NCBI RefSeq assembly: GCF_021729885.1
Contig: NZ_CP063401.1
Location: 806,001-870,000 of the forward strand
Length of the DNA: 64,000 bases
From: Devosia sp. SL43
GTDB lineage: Bacteria; Pseudomonadota; Alphaproteobacteria; Rhizobiales; Devosiaceae
Direction of reading: 5' to 3'
Of this stretch, positions 25,951-33,581 are shown piece by piece. The translations under genes were made by a program, and so were the position numbers. The notes under the pieces were generated by a model. The model made no database searches. It saw nothing but the letters and a program-made list of their open reading frames with translations, and was not told the DNA's origin. How positions within the stretch are numbered: the first letter of the stretch is position 1; the number at the start of each line of letters is the position of its first letter.

Positions 25951-27369
25951 TTACTTGCCGAGCGTGCTCGGCCAGGTGCCATGAAGGTCGCTGCCGCGGC
26001 CGACGATCTCGAAGCCATGGGCGCCGAAGAAGTCGCGCTGGCCCTGGGTCAGGTTGGCCGTTCCCAAGGCCTGGCGATAGCTGTCGAAATAGCTCAGCGC
26101 GGCTGACAGGCAGATCATCGGGAATTCGCCGACGGCAGCGGCCGCCACCACCTTCCGCAGCGACGGGTGGCTATCCTTCATCAGGGCGACGAAGTCAGGC
26201 ACCACCAGCAGGTTGGCATTGCCGCCCTTGGCATAGGCGGCCGACATCTGGTCGAGGAAGCGCGAGCGGATGATGCAGCCGGCACGCCAGATCTTGGCGA
26301 TCGTTGCTAGCGGCAGCGCCCAGCCATTCTCTTCCGATGCCTTGGCAATGACAGCAAAACCCTGCGCATAGGACACGATCTTGCCGGCCAGGAGTGCCTT
26401 TTCAAGATCGGCCAGCGTCACGTCGGTCTTGCCGCGGTTCGGCTTGCCATAGATGGCTTCGGCCGCCACGCGCTCTTCCTTGCGTGACGAAATCGAGCGG
26501 GCCGCGACGGCGCCTTCGATGGCCGTTGCCGGCACACCCATCTGCTGGGCGGCAATGGCCGACCAAACGCCGGTGCCCTTCTGGCCCGCCTTGTCGAGGA
26601 TCAACTCCACCAGCGGCTTGCCGGTCTGGTCATCGACTGCGGCCAGCACGTGGCCGGTGATCTCGATCAGATAGGAGTTGAGCGGACCCTTGTTCCATTC
26701 TTTGAACACGTCAGCCGCCTGGCCTGGCGTCATGCCCAGGCCGTCGCGCATCACGCCATAGACTTCGGCAATCATCTGCATGTCGCCATATTCGATGCCG
26801 TTGTGGATGGTCTTGACGAAGTGGCCAGCGCCGCCCTCGCCCAGATAGGCGCAGCAGCTTTCGCCGTTGAACTGCGCTGCAATGGCGGTCAGCACCGCCT
26901 CGGCATTGTGCCACTGCTCCTTGGAGCCGCCGACCATGATCGAGGGGCCATGGCGCGCGCCTTCTTCACCGCCGGAAACGCCGACACCGAGGTAGCCGAT
27001 GCCCTTGGGCCTGAGATAATCGAAACGGCGCTGGGTATCGGTGAACAGCGAATTGCCACACTCGATGATGGCGTCGCCCTGGTCCAGATGCGGCAGCAGC
27101 TGCTCGATCATTTCGTCGACCGGCTTGCCGGCCTTGACCATGATGATGATCGACCGCGGCGCCTTGATCGCCTGGATGAACTCAGTCAGATCCGCCTTGG
27201 GGATTACCTTGCGGTCGAGACCCTGCTCCTTGGCGGTGACGACGAATTCGTCGATCCTGGAAGCCGTGCGGTTGTGAACAGCGATGGTGTACCCCTTTTC
27301 GGCGATGTTGAGGGCGAGGTTGCTACCCATCACCGCCAGGCCAATCAGGCCGATATCCGCTGTCGACAT
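25951..27369 (-). CDS. gnd: 6-phosphogluconate dehydrogenase (decarboxylating)
   Basis: A 472 aa NADP-dependent enzyme producing ribulose 5-phosphate, CO2 and NADPH. The N-terminal GLAVMGSNLALNIAEKG binds cofactor, GVSGGEEGARHGPSIMVGG is the substrate loop, and KTIHNGIEYGDMQMIAE holds the catalytic lysine and asparagine. Length fits the long dimeric form. The ATG at 27369 starts MSTADIGLIGLAVMG; the longer open frame to 27477 adds a non-family leader. It is divergent from the SDR and gluconokinase genes, so the three form a gluconate / pentose-phosphate locus. Confidence 0.97.
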   Translation of the reverse strand: MSTADIGLIGLAVMGSNLALNIAEKGYTIAVHNRTASRIDEFVVTAKEQGLDRKVIPKADLTEFIQAIKAPRSIIIMVKAGKPVDEMIEQLLPHLDQGDAIIECGNSLFTDTQRRFDYLRPKGIGYLGVGVSGGEEGARHGPSIMVGGSKEQWHNAEAVLTAIAAQFNGESCCAYLGEGGAGHFVKTIHNGIEYGDMQMIAEVYGVMRDGLGMTPGQAADVFKEWNKGPLNSYLIEITGHVLAAVDDQTGKPLVELILDKAGQKGTGVWSAIAAQQMGVPATAIEGAVAARSISSRKEERVAAEAIYGKPNRGKTDVTLADLEKALLAGKIVSYAQGFAVIAKASEENGWALPLATIAKIWRAGCIIRSRFLDQMSAAYAKGGNANLLVVPDFVALMKDSHPSLRKVVAAAAVGEFPMICLSAALSYFDSYRQALGTANLTQGQRDFFGAHGFEIVGRGSDLHGTWPSTLGK

Positions 27370-27570
27370 ACAATCAGTCCTTCCGAGGATTTTTCCGTCT
27401 ATCCATGCGCGCAGTGCATGCCGCGCGGCGGCGACATGACCACAAACCCGGCCTTGACGGAAGCCGGATTCGCGCAAAAATCGGGCAATTTCACCCCCTT
27501 GTATGGCAGATTATCTTGCTAGTCCCATGACACATCCATAGGCTCGCGCCAGTTTCCGGAGACCCTGCCA

Positions 27571-28335
27571 ATGCCATCCCCATTCGACCTGTCCGGCAAG
27601 CGCGCCTTGGTCACCGGCTCCAGTCGCGGCCTGGGTTATGCCATGGCGCAGGCTCTTGCCGAAGCCGGCGCTTCTGTGGTGCTCAATGCACGCGACAGTG
27701 TCGCTCTGGGTGCGGCGGCGCAGGACCTGGCGGCATCAGGTGCGTCGGTCAAAGCGGTCGCATTCGACGTCACCAGCCGCGACAGCATCAACGATGCGGT
27801 GAGCTATATCGAGGATGAAATCGGCCCCATCGACATCCTCGTCAACAATGCCGGCATGCAATTTCGCTCGAGCCTGGAAGCGTTCCCGCCCGAAAAGTTC
27901 GACCAGATCATCGCCACCAACCTGACCTCGGTGTTCAATGTCAGCCAGCCCGTGGCCCGCTACATGATCGCCCGCGGCGCCGGCAAGATCGTCAATATCT
28001 GCTCGCTGATGTCCGGCCTCGCCCGTCCCTCGATCGCGCCCTATGCGGCAACCAAGGCGGCGGTTGCCAACATCACCCGCGGCATGGCCGTGGATTGGGC
28101 CAAGCACGGCCTGAACATCAACGGCATTGCGCCCGGCTACTTCGCCACCGAGCTCAACGAGGCGCTGCTGAAGGACGAGAAGTTCAACGCCTGGGTCGAA
28201 ACCCGTACGCCCATGGGCCGTTGGGGGCAGCCGCACGAACTGGGTGGCGCAGTGGTCTTCCTCTGCTCGGAGGCCGCCCGCTTCGTCAACGGCCACATCC
28301 TCTATGTCGATGGCGCCTTCACGGCGACGGTGTGA
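27571..28335 (+). CDS. Short-chain dehydrogenase, gluconate 5-dehydrogenase-like
   Basis: A 254 aa classical SDR. The cofactor motif is TGSSRGLGYAMAQAL (about 15-29), the NNAG motif is in LVNNAGMQFRSS, and catalytic residues are in NICSLMSGL and YAATKAAVAN (Tyr-x-x-x-Lys). The NAGMQFRSSLEAFP and GIAPGYFATELN stretches resemble gluconate 5-dehydrogenase (IdnO), which interconverts 5-keto-gluconate and gluconate. Its place 2 nt before gluconokinase and next to gnd supports that role. It has a GGAG ribosome-binding site 13 nt before the ATG. Confidence 0.9.
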   Translation: MPSPFDLSGKRALVTGSSRGLGYAMAQALAEAGASVVLNARDSVALGAAAQDLAASGASVKAVAFDVTSRDSINDAVSYIEDEIGPIDILVNNAGMQFRSSLEAFPPEKFDQIIATNLTSVFNVSQPVARYMIARGAGKIVNICSLMSGLARPSIAPYAATKAAVANITRGMAVDWAKHGLNINGIAPGYFATELNEALLKDEKFNAWVETRTPMGRWGQPHELGGAVVFLCSEAARFVNGHILYVDGAFTATV

Positions 28336-28337
28336 TC

Positions 28338-28880
28338 ATGCCCCTCACCCCTGCCCGCATCATCATCGCCATGGGTGTCAGTTCATCCGGCAAATCAACG
28401 GTCGGCCAATCCATCGCCCGGCGCCTGCATGTCCCGTTTCTTGACGGCGATGGTTATCACCCCGAAGCCAATGTCGAAAAAATGCGCGCCGGAATCCCGT
28501 TGACCGACGAGGATCGCTGGCCCTGGCTCGAACGGTTGGCGGGCGCGCTGCACGAAGCCGCCGACAAGAAGGATGCCGCCGTGGGCGCCTGCTCGGCCCT
28601 GCGCCGCGTCTATCGCGATTTCCTGGTCGAGAAGGCGGGAGAACCCATTCTCTTCGTCTACCTCGACGGCTCCAGGGAGGTCATCGCCGAGCGCATGGCC
28701 CGGCGGAAGCACGAATACATGCCCACCAGCCTGCTCGACAGCCAGTTCGCCACGCTGGAAGTGCCCGACCCGGCAAGCGAGAACGTTCTGGTCGTACCCG
28801 TCACCGACAGCGTCGAGAAGATCACCCAGTCGGTAACCAAGTCACTCGATCACCTCAAGACGTTCAAGCGCTGGCAATAG
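28338..28880 (+). CDS. gntK: Gluconokinase
   Basis: A 180 aa kinase phosphorylating gluconate to 6-phosphogluconate. The P-loop GVSSSGKST is at residues 13-21, followed by FLDGDGYHPEANVEKM, the gluconate-binding block, and SALRRVYRDFL. MPTSLLDSQFATLE is a further family signature. The ATG is 2 nt after the SDR stop, so the two are co-transcribed. The product is the substrate of gnd on the other side. Its 3' end overlaps the convergent ASCH-like gene by 17 nt. Confidence 0.95.
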   Translation: MPLTPARIIIAMGVSSSGKSTVGQSIARRLHVPFLDGDGYHPEANVEKMRAGIPLTDEDRWPWLERLAGALHEAADKKDAAVGACSALRRVYRDFLVEKAGEPILFVYLDGSREVIAERMARRKHEYMPTSLLDSQFATLEVPDPASENVLVVPVTDSVEKITQSVTKSLDHLKTFKRWQ

Positions 28881-29439
28881 GCCTGGCGAGCCAGGCCTGT
28901 CCGCGCGGCGACAGCCGGTAGCCTACATCGAGGCTCTCGGTCAGCCCCAGCGCCTTCAGCCGCCGCACATTGCTCTTGAACTTGGCCTTCTCGAGACCCA
29001 GCTCCTCGGCCAGTGCCTGCGCGGGTCGACCCGAGCCGTCGCCAATCAGCTCCAGCGTCCTGCGGACCCATGGTGTCCCGCCATCCATTCGGCTCAGCGT
29101 TTCGCCCAACTCCGCCGCCTCCGCATCAGAAAGAGCGGCATTCTCGCGCAAGGCCGTGCGCGGGTCTTCGCCCAGATAGCGCAGGCGGATGCGGTAGAGG
29201 GTGCCCTTGCGGTCGCCCAGCATCGTGTCGAGATCGGCACGGTCGGCGAAGCCGGCGCGCGCCAGGTCCTCAGGCGCAACCGCATTGAGCGCGATGACGT
29301 CGACGGCATCGATCGCTAACACACCCGCCGCCGTGGTAAGCGTCCCGCCCGTCTTGACCGTCGGCTTTATCCAGCGCCGAAACGCGGTATCCACCCGGCC
29401 GGATGCGATGGCCTCGAAATCGTCTGCGTTGATCAGCAT
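28864..29439 (-). CDS. ASCH-like domain fused to winged-helix domain
   Basis: A 191 aa protein. Residues 1-75 (FRRWIKPTVKTGGTLTTAAG, then AIDAVDVIALNAV and RAGFADRADL) resemble small ASCH/PUA-like RNA-binding-fold proteins and are clearly similar to the 94 aa protein at 32753-33037. Residues about 120-190 look like a winged helix (WVRRTLELIGDGSGRPAQAL, then ALGLTESLDVGYRLSPRGQAWL). The fusion suggests a regulator that binds a nucleic acid or nucleotide ligand. Function is not known. It lies 2 nt downstream of the DMT transporter start region on the minus strand order, with that transporter following. Confidence 0.75.
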   Translation of the reverse strand: MLINADDFEAIASGRVDTAFRRWIKPTVKTGGTLTTAAGVLAIDAVDVIALNAVAPEDLARAGFADRADLDTMLGDRKGTLYRIRLRYLGEDPRTALRENAALSDAEAAELGETLSRMDGGTPWVRRTLELIGDGSGRPAQALAEELGLEKAKFKSNVRRLKALGLTESLDVGYRLSPRGQAWLARPIASA

Positions 29440-29441
29440 GG

Positions 29442-30356
29442 CTATCTTCCCGTTTGAGCGGCCAATACCGGCTTGGCAGCAAATCGTCCCTGCCCATAGG
29501 CCACGAGCACAGCCGCGGCAACCACGACCAGCGCGCCAGCGACCGACCAGACATCGAGCGCCACGCCCAGCAACGCGATGTCGAACAGGAAAGCCCAGAT
29601 GATGCCGGTGTATTCGAAGGCCGCCAGCGTTGACACCGGCGCGCGCGCCACTGCCTCCATCATCAGGACATGGCCGATGCCGCCGAGCAACCCGGCACCC
29701 ACCAGCAGCGTAAGCGTCCAGCTATCAAGGGTTACCCAGCCAAGCGTGATGGTCGCCAGCCCGAACAGTGTCGAGATGATTGCGAACGACAGGGCGATGC
29801 TGGCCGGCGGATCGGTGCGCGTCAAATCCTTGACCTGCACTCGCGACAGCGCATTGGTTGCCGCCATGGCAATGCCCGCAGCCACGCCGATCAATGTGCC
29901 CGACCGGACCTCGCTGCCCAGCAGCGCCGGATAAAGCATCAGCAAAATGCCGGCGAACCCGAGCGCCACACCAGCAAACACGGTCGCTGTCGGCCGTTCG
30001 CGTAGGAATATCATCGCCGCGAAGATTGCCAGGATTGGCGCCAGGTACATCAGCGCTGTCGCCAGACCCACCGAGAGATATCCGAGCACGGTAAAGTTCA
30101 GCGCCATCACCACGCAGCCGAGCAGGCCGCGGATCAGGTGCTTGTGCGGATATTTCGTCCGCAGTGACGGTCCAAGCTGCCCGCGAGCGGCCATGTAGAT
30201 CACGATTGGAAGCAGCGCCACCAGACTGCGCCAGAACACCAGCTGCCCCACAGGCGCCACCTTGGCCGCCTCGTGAATGGCAGCCGACATGGCCGACATC
30301 ACGATAAGGCCCAGCGTGGACAGCAACAGCGCGAGCGGGATGTTGGGCTTGGTCAT
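29442..30356 (-). CDS. EamA/DMT family transporter
   Basis: A 304 aa inner-membrane protein with ten predicted helices in two EamA repeats (about 8-145 and 155-290). Conserved features are FWRSLVALLPIVIYM in helix 2 and FEYTGIIWAFLFDIALLG in helix 9. Such proteins export amino acids or metabolites; the substrate is unknown. The ATG at 30356 (MTKPNIPLALLL) begins just before helix 1. The ASCH-winged-helix gene starts 2 nt after its stop on the same strand, suggesting one transcript. Confidence 0.9.
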   Translation of the reverse strand: MTKPNIPLALLLSTLGLIVMSAMSAAIHEAAKVAPVGQLVFWRSLVALLPIVIYMAARGQLGPSLRTKYPHKHLIRGLLGCVVMALNFTVLGYLSVGLATALMYLAPILAIFAAMIFLRERPTATVFAGVALGFAGILLMLYPALLGSEVRSGTLIGVAAGIAMAATNALSRVQVKDLTRTDPPASIALSFAIISTLFGLATITLGWVTLDSWTLTLLVGAGLLGGIGHVLMMEAVARAPVSTLAAFEYTGIIWAFLFDIALLGVALDVWSVAGALVVVAAAVLVAYGQGRFAAKPVLAAQTGR

Positions 30357-30422
30357 GCCGCAGCCATAAAGCATTGGACGGGCTGGTCAAATACCAAGAT
30401 TTGCCGCCCTGCCTTATGAGGC

Positions 30423-30890
30423 TCAAGCGGGAATGCCATCGGCCCGCGACAGGCTGGCATTGTAGTAGCGGTCGTCGTCGGTCACTTCCCGGCCCACCCA
30501 ATCGGGCAGCTCGACATGCTGGGCGACGCTGTCAAGCTCGACCTCGGCTATGACGAGGCCGGCATGGCGTCCTTCGAACACGTCAATTTCCCAGCTCAGC
30601 CCGCCAAAGCGGACCAGGTGCCGGCGCTTTTCCAGCACGTGGGGCTCGGCCATGGCCAGCAGTTCAAGGGCGTCGGGCAACGGAATGTCATACTCATATT
30701 CCGGTCGCGCCATGCCGCGCACCGATCCCTTGAGGGTCAAGCGCGCCGCCGCATCGTCCCAGGTCCGCACCCGAACTGTCGCCTTGGCATTGGACGACAA
30801 ATAGCCCTGCCGCAGCAGCGAGCTCGACTCGGCCAAGCCCTGCCAGCCGTCAGACACCACCAGGAATTTGCGCTCGATTTCGGTCGCCAT
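30423..30890 (-). CDS. CYTH domain protein (inorganic triphosphatase-like)
   Basis: A 155 aa CYTH-fold protein. The metal/triphosphate motif ExExK is visible at the start as TEIERKFLV, and basic strand residues recur in RQGYLS, TVRVRTWDD, RLTLKGS and EKRRHLVRF. The family hydrolyses inorganic triphosphate or other triphosphorylated substrates. The ATG at 30890 puts the ExExK at the very N-terminus, as usual. It starts 2 nt after the ogt stop and is likely co-transcribed with it. Confidence 0.9.
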   Translation of the reverse strand: MATEIERKFLVVSDGWQGLAESSSLLRQGYLSSNAKATVRVRTWDDAAARLTLKGSVRGMARPEYEYDIPLPDALELLAMAEPHVLEKRRHLVRFGGLSWEIDVFEGRHAGLVIAEVELDSVAQHVELPDWVGREVTDDDRYYNASLSRADGIPA

Positions 30891-30892
30891 GC

Positions 30893-31429
30893 TCAAAATC
30901 CAAACGTCATCTGGCCCGCCGGTGCGCCTACCGCTACACCCTCCAGCGCCAGCATGCGTACCTTTGAACCAGCCCCGCCCGGCGCCGAAAAGCCGCCCGC
31001 CTTGCGATCGCTGGCGAGCACGCGATGGCACGGAATGATCAGCGGTATGGGATTAGCCCCCATCGCCTGCCCCACGGCACGCGACAGCGTCACATCGCCG
31101 AGGGCCCGGGCCAATTCGCCATAGGTGGTGGTCTGGCCCCAGCCATAGTCGAGCAACAGATCATAGGCCTGACGGTGAAATTCGGGCACGCCCTGCAGAT
31201 CGAGCCTGACATCGCGGAACTCCACTACATTGCCGTCGGCATAGTCCTCGATCAGGTTGATGACCACTTCGACGTCACGCGTCGGCTCGCCCGGCATGGC
31301 GCCATCCCGGTTGATCCGATCGCGCAGGTCGGCCGCGTCGAGCCCCGGCAATTGCACGCGGGCAATACCGTGATCGGTCCAGCCAATGCCGAACGCGCCC
31401 AGTGCCGTATCGAAGACAACAGTTTCCAT
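30893..31429 (-). CDS. ogt: Methylated-DNA--protein-cysteine methyltransferase
   Basis: A 178 aa suicide repair protein that removes O6-alkyl groups from guanine. The active-site motif is PCHRV in PLIIPCHRVLASDRKAGGFS, with the DNA-binding helix AVGQAMGANP before it and TTYGELARALG as the conserved recognition-helix start. No Ada regulatory domain is present. The start at 31429 (METVVFDTALG) is preferred to 31453. The CYTH gene follows after 2 nt. Confidence 0.95.
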   Translation of the reverse strand: METVVFDTALGAFGIGWTDHGIARVQLPGLDAADLRDRINRDGAMPGEPTRDVEVVINLIEDYADGNVVEFRDVRLDLQGVPEFHRQAYDLLLDYGWGQTTTYGELARALGDVTLSRAVGQAMGANPIPLIIPCHRVLASDRKAGGFSAPGGAGSKVRMLALEGVAVGAPAGQMTFGF

Positions 31430-31492
31430 ATCCAATCCTAGCGCCGCTGGCATGGCTCCTACCAGCGGCCAACGCTTTGACTGAACAACAAA

Positions 31493-31514
31493 AGGCCGCC
31501 CTTCGGGGCGGCCT
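31493..31514 (-). terminator. Terminator of csbD
   Basis: A 9-bp stem AGGCCGCCC / GGGCGGCCT with a TTCG loop, 24 nt after the csbD stop; on the minus strand it is followed by TTTGTTG, a short U-rich tail. Confidence 0.85.
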
Positions 31515-31537
31515 CGGCATTGGATAACGCGGACAAA

Positions 31538-31720
31538 CTACTTCTTGAGCGCGTCGCGGGTTGCGTCCTTGGCGTCGCCGACCTTCTGCTGGACCTTGCC
31601 AACAACCTTGTCGGCCTTGCCTTCGGCCTGCAGCTTCTCGTTACCGGTCAGGCCGCCAACAGCGTCCTTGACTGCGCCCTTGATCTGCTTGCCGACGCCA
31701 TCAACTTGATCTTTGTGCAT
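31538..31720 (-). CDS. CsbD family stress protein
   Basis: A 60 aa highly charged, helix-forming CsbD-like protein (MHKDQVDGVGKQIKGAVKDA, then GNEKLQAEGKADKVVGKVQQ). Members are abundant under general stress; the molecular role is unclear. The ATG at 31720 has GGAGG about 5 nt upstream. Upstream boxes resemble an EcfG promoter (31750-31774), and a strong terminator follows, so it is a single-gene unit. Confidence 0.92.
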   Translation of the reverse strand: MHKDQVDGVGKQIKGAVKDAVGGLTGNEKLQAEGKADKVVGKVQQKVGDAKDATRDALKK

Positions 31721-31749
31721 AAAAGCCTCCTGTGTTTTGTTGGGTGGAC

Positions 31750-31774
31750 AACGGCCCATCGGCGCGGAGGTTGC
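31750..31774 (-). promoter_or_regulatory. Near-consensus EcfG-type promoter before csbD
   Basis: Read on the minus strand the boxes are GCAAC, 16 nt, CGTT, one mismatch from the EcfG consensus GGAAC N16-17 CGTT. The -10-like box lies 29 nt before the csbD ATG. Confidence 0.5.
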
Positions 31775-31862
31775 GTTAAATCAGATGGCTTAGCTTCACG
31801 GCTATGCGAGTGCCCTAGCGACAGAACTTGTTCCAGCTCCGGCACGCTGCTAGACCGCGCCC

Positions 31863-32534
31863 ATGCCCGGTCCCATGCCCACCCTCATCAACTATTTCCC
31901 GCCACTCGAGCCCTACCTCAACGTCCTGCATGTCGACGACGACATCCTCGTGCTCGACAAGCAGAGCGGCCTGCTGAGCGTACCCGGCAAGGATCCGTCC
32001 TTGTGGGACTGCATCGAGCACCGTGCGCGCCAGCAGTGGCCGACCGCTGGCATGTGCCACCGCCTCGACAAGGACACGTCGGGTGTCCTCGTCATGGCGC
32101 TCAACAAGCGCGCCCATGGTCGCATCGGCAGCCAGTTCGAGCATCGCAAGACCACCAAGGCCTATATCGCCCGCGTCGCCGGCATCATCGAGGCCGATAG
32201 CGGCCTGGTCGACCTGCCCCTCGCCACCGATTGGGACAACAAGCCCCGCCAGCGCGTCGACCACGAAAACGGCCGCCCGTCGCAGACCGAATGGACGGTC
32301 ATCGAACGCGAAGCCAATGCCACCCGCGTTCGCCTCCATCCGCTCACCGGCCGCACCCATCAGCTCAGGGTCCACATGAAGGCCATCGGCCATGTGATTC
32401 TGGGCGATGTGTTTTATGGCGATGCCGACACCCTCGCCGCCGCCGATCGCCTGCAGCTGCATGCTGCTGAATTGGGCTTCACCCACCCGACATCAGGCGA
32501 GTTCATGACCTTCGTGGCGCCGACGCCGTTTTGA
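31863..32534 (+). CDS. RluA-family RNA pseudouridine synthase
   Basis: A 223 aa pseudouridine synthase without an S4 domain. The catalytic motif is MCHRLDKDTSGVLVMAL (the H-R-L-D Asp is the nucleophile), preceded by LVLDKQSGLLSVPGKD and followed by LHPLTGRTHQLRVHM. The compact form resembles RluA, which modifies 23S rRNA and some tRNAs. Two in-frame ATGs (31863 and 31875) are possible starts. Palindromic repeat copy B begins 7 nt after the stop. Confidence 0.93.
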   Translation: MPGPMPTLINYFPPLEPYLNVLHVDDDILVLDKQSGLLSVPGKDPSLWDCIEHRARQQWPTAGMCHRLDKDTSGVLVMALNKRAHGRIGSQFEHRKTTKAYIARVAGIIEADSGLVDLPLATDWDNKPRQRVDHENGRPSQTEWTVIEREANATRVRLHPLTGRTHQLRVHMKAIGHVILGDVFYGDADTLAAADRLQLHAAELGFTHPTSGEFMTFVAPTPF

Positions 32535-32541
32535 GTTCTGG

Positions 32542-32745
32542 CCACGCCCTCGTGGTTCGAGGCTCGTGAAGAACTCGCACCTCACCATGAGGGCTACTGT
32601 TACACCGAACCAGAAGTAGCCCTTGTATTAGCGCTTTGTGCTCTGATGGTGTCATCCTTATGGGATGCCGCGACCTGGCTGGCGATCCAGATCGCGACTC
32701 ATGGTGAGGCGGGAGCGCAGCGACCCTCGAACCACGGGGGCGTGG
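32542..32745. repeat. Large interspersed palindromic repeat, copy B
   Basis: Inverted arms at about 32542-32593 (CCACGCCCTCGTGGTTCGAG onward) and 32696-32745 (complement, ending GGGGGCGTGG). The arms match copy A at 17147-17272 closely; the centre is about 100 nt and contains a nested GGGCTACT / AGTAGCCC pair. It occupies the gap between the convergent stops of the RluA-type gene (32534) and the ASCH-like gene (32753), the same kind of site as copy A. Confidence 0.85.
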
Positions 32746-32752
32746 CAGCGAA

Positions 32753-33037
32753 CTAGCCCTCCGGTGGAAAGCCGACCTCGATGCGCTGGAACAGGTGCCC
32801 CGGCTTCATCGTGTCGAGCCACTTGCGGAAATCCGCCACATCCTTGAACCCTGCCCGCTTCGCCTCGACTTCGCTGACGTCAGCCGGGTCCATATCGGCA
32901 ATCGCGCCGATCTGCATCACACCCAGCTTGGTCTTGAGCGTACCGCCCGGCTTGACGCTGGGCCGGCTCCAGCGGCGGAACACCAGGTCGACCTTGCCGG
33001 CCTTGATCGCTTCGAGCAGTTCGAGCTTGAGCAGCAT
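32753..33037 (-). CDS. Small ASCH-like protein
   Basis: A 94 aa single-domain protein (MLLKLELLEAIKAGKVDLVF, then FRRWSRPSVKPGGTLKTKLG and KRAGFKDVADFRKWL). It is a shorter paralogue of the N-terminal part of the 191 aa protein at 28864-29439: the FRRW-x-x-P-x-VK-x-GGTL motif and the RAGF motif are shared. The fold is probably ASCH/PUA-like and may bind RNA or modified nucleotides. The ATG at 33037 overlaps the RidA stop (TGATG), so the two are translationally coupled. Confidence 0.8.
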   Translation of the reverse strand: MLLKLELLEAIKAGKVDLVFRRWSRPSVKPGGTLKTKLGVMQIGAIADMDPADVSEVEAKRAGFKDVADFRKWLDTMKPGHLFQRIEVGFPPEG

Positions 33038-33417
33038 CAGTCCAGCACCCCGGTCGCCGTCATTTCGATGAGCAGGCCATCGGCCAGCAATTCCTTGACC
33101 ACGACCGTGGCCCGCACCGGATAGGGTTGCGCGGTGAAGAACTCGCGATAGACCGCGTTCATCCCGGCCGCATCGGCGCGGTCGACGAGGTAGATATTGA
33201 CCATCACCAGGTTGGCCAGCGTCCCGCCGGCCGCCTTGATGGCGATGTCGAGATTCTGGAGGCACCGCCGCGCCTGCGCCGCGATGCCGCCGCCGACGAT
33301 CTCGCCGGTCACAGGATCCTCGGCAATCGCCACCAGCCAGACCTGCTTGCCGGCCTTCACCGCGTCATTGATGGGCGCCGACGATGGCGCAATCCCGGTC
33401 TCGATCCGCTCGATCAT
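33037..33417 (-). CDS. RidA family protein
   Basis: A 126 aa YjgF/YER057c/UK114-type protein. The active-site arginine is in YPVRATVVVKELL, a glycine-rich strand is GEIVGGGIAAQARRCLQNLD, and the terminal Glu is in LIEMTATGV. RidA proteins hydrolyse reactive enamines/imines made by PLP enzymes; some paralogues differ in function. Start MIERIETGIAPSSAP. It is coupled to the ASCH-like gene. Confidence 0.92.
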   Translation of the reverse strand: MIERIETGIAPSSAPINDAVKAGKQVWLVAIAEDPVTGEIVGGGIAAQARRCLQNLDIAIKAAGGTLANLVMVNIYLVDRADAAGMNAVYREFFTAQPYPVRATVVVKELLADGLLIEMTATGVLD

Positions 33418-33493
33418 TTGAGTCTCCAGCGGAGAATCGTGCCCCGCATTGTCATGTCAGCCACCTTGTGACAAACACGGCGCACCGAGCCAA

Positions 33494-33577
33494 GCGGGCG
33501 TGGTGAAACTGGTAGACACAAGGGACTTAAAATCCCTCGGCAATGCCGTGCGGGTTCGATTCCCGCCGCCCGCACCA
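33494..33577 (+). tRNA. tRNA-Leu (anticodon TAA)
   Basis: An 84-nt class II tRNA with encoded CCA. The acceptor stem is GCGGGCG / CGCCCGC, the anticodon stem AGGGA / TCCCT with loop CTTAAAA (anticodon TAA), a variable arm, a TTC arm GGGTTCGATTCCC, discriminator A and CCA at 33575-33577. The accessory three-gene cassette begins (3' end) only 5 nt downstream on the other strand, but no second copy of the tRNA 3' end was seen at the far side. Confidence 0.97.
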
Positions 33578-33581
33578 AGCT

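Noticed and set aside
28879..28898. Hairpin AGGCCTGG / CCAGGCCT as gntK terminator
   Set aside because: It lies within the coding 3' end of the convergent gene and has no T tract; too weak to list as a terminator.
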